Shown here one piece after another: positions 63,230 to 64,000 of a stretch of 64,000 bases of DNA; position 1 is the first letter of the stretch; each line of letters opens with the position of its first letter. The notes beneath the pieces are model-generated. The model worked only from the letters and a program-made list of their open reading frames with translations, did no database searches and had not been told where the DNA came from. The position numbers and the translations under genes are program-made. The stretch is from Natrinema pellirubrum DSM 15624 (GTDB lineage Archaea > Halobacteriota > Halobacteria > Halobacteriales > Natrialbaceae), in the NCBI RefSeq assembly GCF_000230735.2, contig NC_019962.1, positions 62,001 through 126,000 of the forward strand, written 5' to 3'.

Positions 63230-64000
63230 ATGGCAACATCAACGCGCCGTCGGACCGACGGGCCGCTTCGCTCGACGCTCGTCGCTGCCGCGCTCGCGAT
63301 CGTCGGCCTGGCATCGCAGCAAGTGACGACGATCCCCGCGTTCCTGCTGGATCCACAGTTGCTCGAGGGGCCGACCGAGGCGTCGATCGCCAGCCGAACG
63401 CTGTTGTTGATCCTGAGTTTCCTCGGGTTCGTCCTCGTCGGCGCGCTCTATCTCGCCGTCACCGGTCGCGGCTGGTCGTACGTCGACCTTCGGACGCCGA
63501 CGCTGCGAGATCTGGGATACGCCCTCGCGGGCGTCGTCGGCGGCTTCGCGTTCTTCGTCCTCGTCAGCTTACTCGTCCAACTGTTCTCGTTGCCGACCGC
63601 GGACAACTCCGTCACGACGTACATCGGCGACGACCAGACGATGGTCCTCGTCATGATCGGTATTGTCTTCTTTTTCAACGCACCGGCCGAGGAGTTCCTG
63701 TATCGAAATATCGTCCAAAAACGCCTCTACGACGCCTTCTCTCGCCCTCGAGCGGTCGCTATTGCCAGTCTGATATTCGGACTGATCCACTTCCCCGTCT
63801 ACGCCGTCCTCTCGGAGTCGCTGCTGGCGACGATGGTGCCGGTCGTCGTCGTCGTCGGCGGTGCCGCGATCTTCGGCTTCCTCTACGCGAAGACGGACAA
63901 CCTGCTGGTCCCGATCGCGGCCCATGCCGCGTTCAACGCCGTCCAGTTCGGCCTGCTGTATCTCGCCCTCGAGTACGACCTCGAGACCGCGGAGCCGACG
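63230..64000 (+). CDS. CPBP-family intramembrane metalloprotease (partial)
   Basis: The 257 visible residues start MATSTRRRTDGPLRSTLVAA and contain five or more membrane helices. The family motifs are present: FFFNAPAEEFLYRNIVQKRL (EExxxR near residue 160), FGLIHFPVYA (His) and IAAHAAFNAVQFG (His and Asn near residue 245). CPBP (Rce1-like) enzymes cleave near the membrane or process prenylated or peptide substrates. The end runs off the window, so length and C-terminus are unknown. Confidence 0.9.
   Translation, partial: MATSTRRRTDGPLRSTLVAAALAIVGLASQQVTTIPAFLLDPQLLEGPTEASIASRTLLLILSFLGFVLVGALYLAVTGRGWSYVDLRTPTLRDLGYALAGVVGGFAFFVLVSLLVQLFSLPTADNSVTTYIGDDQTMVLVMIGIVFFFNAPAEEFLYRNIVQKRLYDAFSRPRAVAIASLIFGLIHFPVYAVLSESLLATMVPVVVVVGGAAIFGFLYAKTDNLLVPIAAHAAFNAVQFGLLYLALEYDLETAEPT

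Overview
This window is chromosomal DNA from a halophilic archaeon, most likely of the Natrinema/Haloterrigena/Natronorubrum type. The evidence is high GC, proteins rich in Asp and Glu, Tat-dependent lipoproteins, a PGF-CTERM surface protein, an archaeal TATA-binding protein, aIF1A and an RFC subunit, many leaderless-looking starts, and haloarchaeal families such as HalOD1, Bat-type regulators and halocyanins. The genus is an inference. I found no rRNA, tRNA or CRISPR array.

Layout. 0-9 kb: small membrane proteins, a HIT hydrolase, an Fe-S uracil-DNA glycosylase, isoleucyl-tRNA synthetase, and a large PGF-CTERM surface protein with a gluzincin-like HExxH motif. 8.6-16 kb: an H-NOX-like haem protein with Tyr at the proximal His position, PRPP synthetase, a Tat lipoprotein, a beta-propeller protein, phosphoglucosamine mutase, UspA, a coiled-coil protein and HisI. 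16-23 kb: a VapBC toxin-antitoxin pair, serine synthesis (serA, serB), a second UspA, a PAS histidine kinase and membrane proteins. 23-26.4 kb: methionine synthesis (metY-metX, overlapping) divergent from a DsrE-family gene, with three helically phased TTCAtATGCA repeats between them. 26.4-31.9 kb: a Tat lipoprotein, an MFS transporter, a halocyanin-like cupredoxin, an IS5-type insertion sequence that itself carries a MITE, a decayed second halocyanin, and a class V aminotransferase. 32-46 kb: a HEAT-like protein, a Tat-exported subtilase, aIF1A, a DUF460-type protein, RNase Z, a DUF7282-like surface protein, an RFC-like clamp-loader subunit, an acyl-CoA thioesterase gene broken by a 78-bp palindromic insertion, a tRNA G10 methyltransferase, TBP, an HTH protein and HisG. 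45.8-51.6 kb: a copper-handling cluster (SHOCT membrane protein, permease with two YHS/TRASH domains, CopZ-like chaperone, Lrp-TRASH regulator, CopA ATPase) with shared TTCGA dyads. 51.7-64 kb: a DUF4382 lipoprotein, a SpoIIM-family protein, the SAH/MTA pair (deaminase and adenosylhomocysteinase) around a secreted repeat protein, and a sensory block (PAS protein, HalOD1, 1498-residue PAS/GAF/Bat regulator) ending in a truncated CPBP protease.

How the genes work together. MetX and MetY make homocysteine, and the downstream mtaD-like deaminase and AhcY handle the S-adenosylhomocysteine left after methyl transfer. SerA, SerB and perhaps the class V aminotransferase would form a serine route. The copper cluster combines sensing (Lrp-TRASH), delivery (HMA chaperone) and export (CopA, permease). 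The most unusual structures are the nested insertion at 29.1-30.2 kb, the palindromic insertion in the thioesterase, the phased repeats at the met promoter, the perfect 17-bp palindrome before copA, and the H-NOX ligand substitution.
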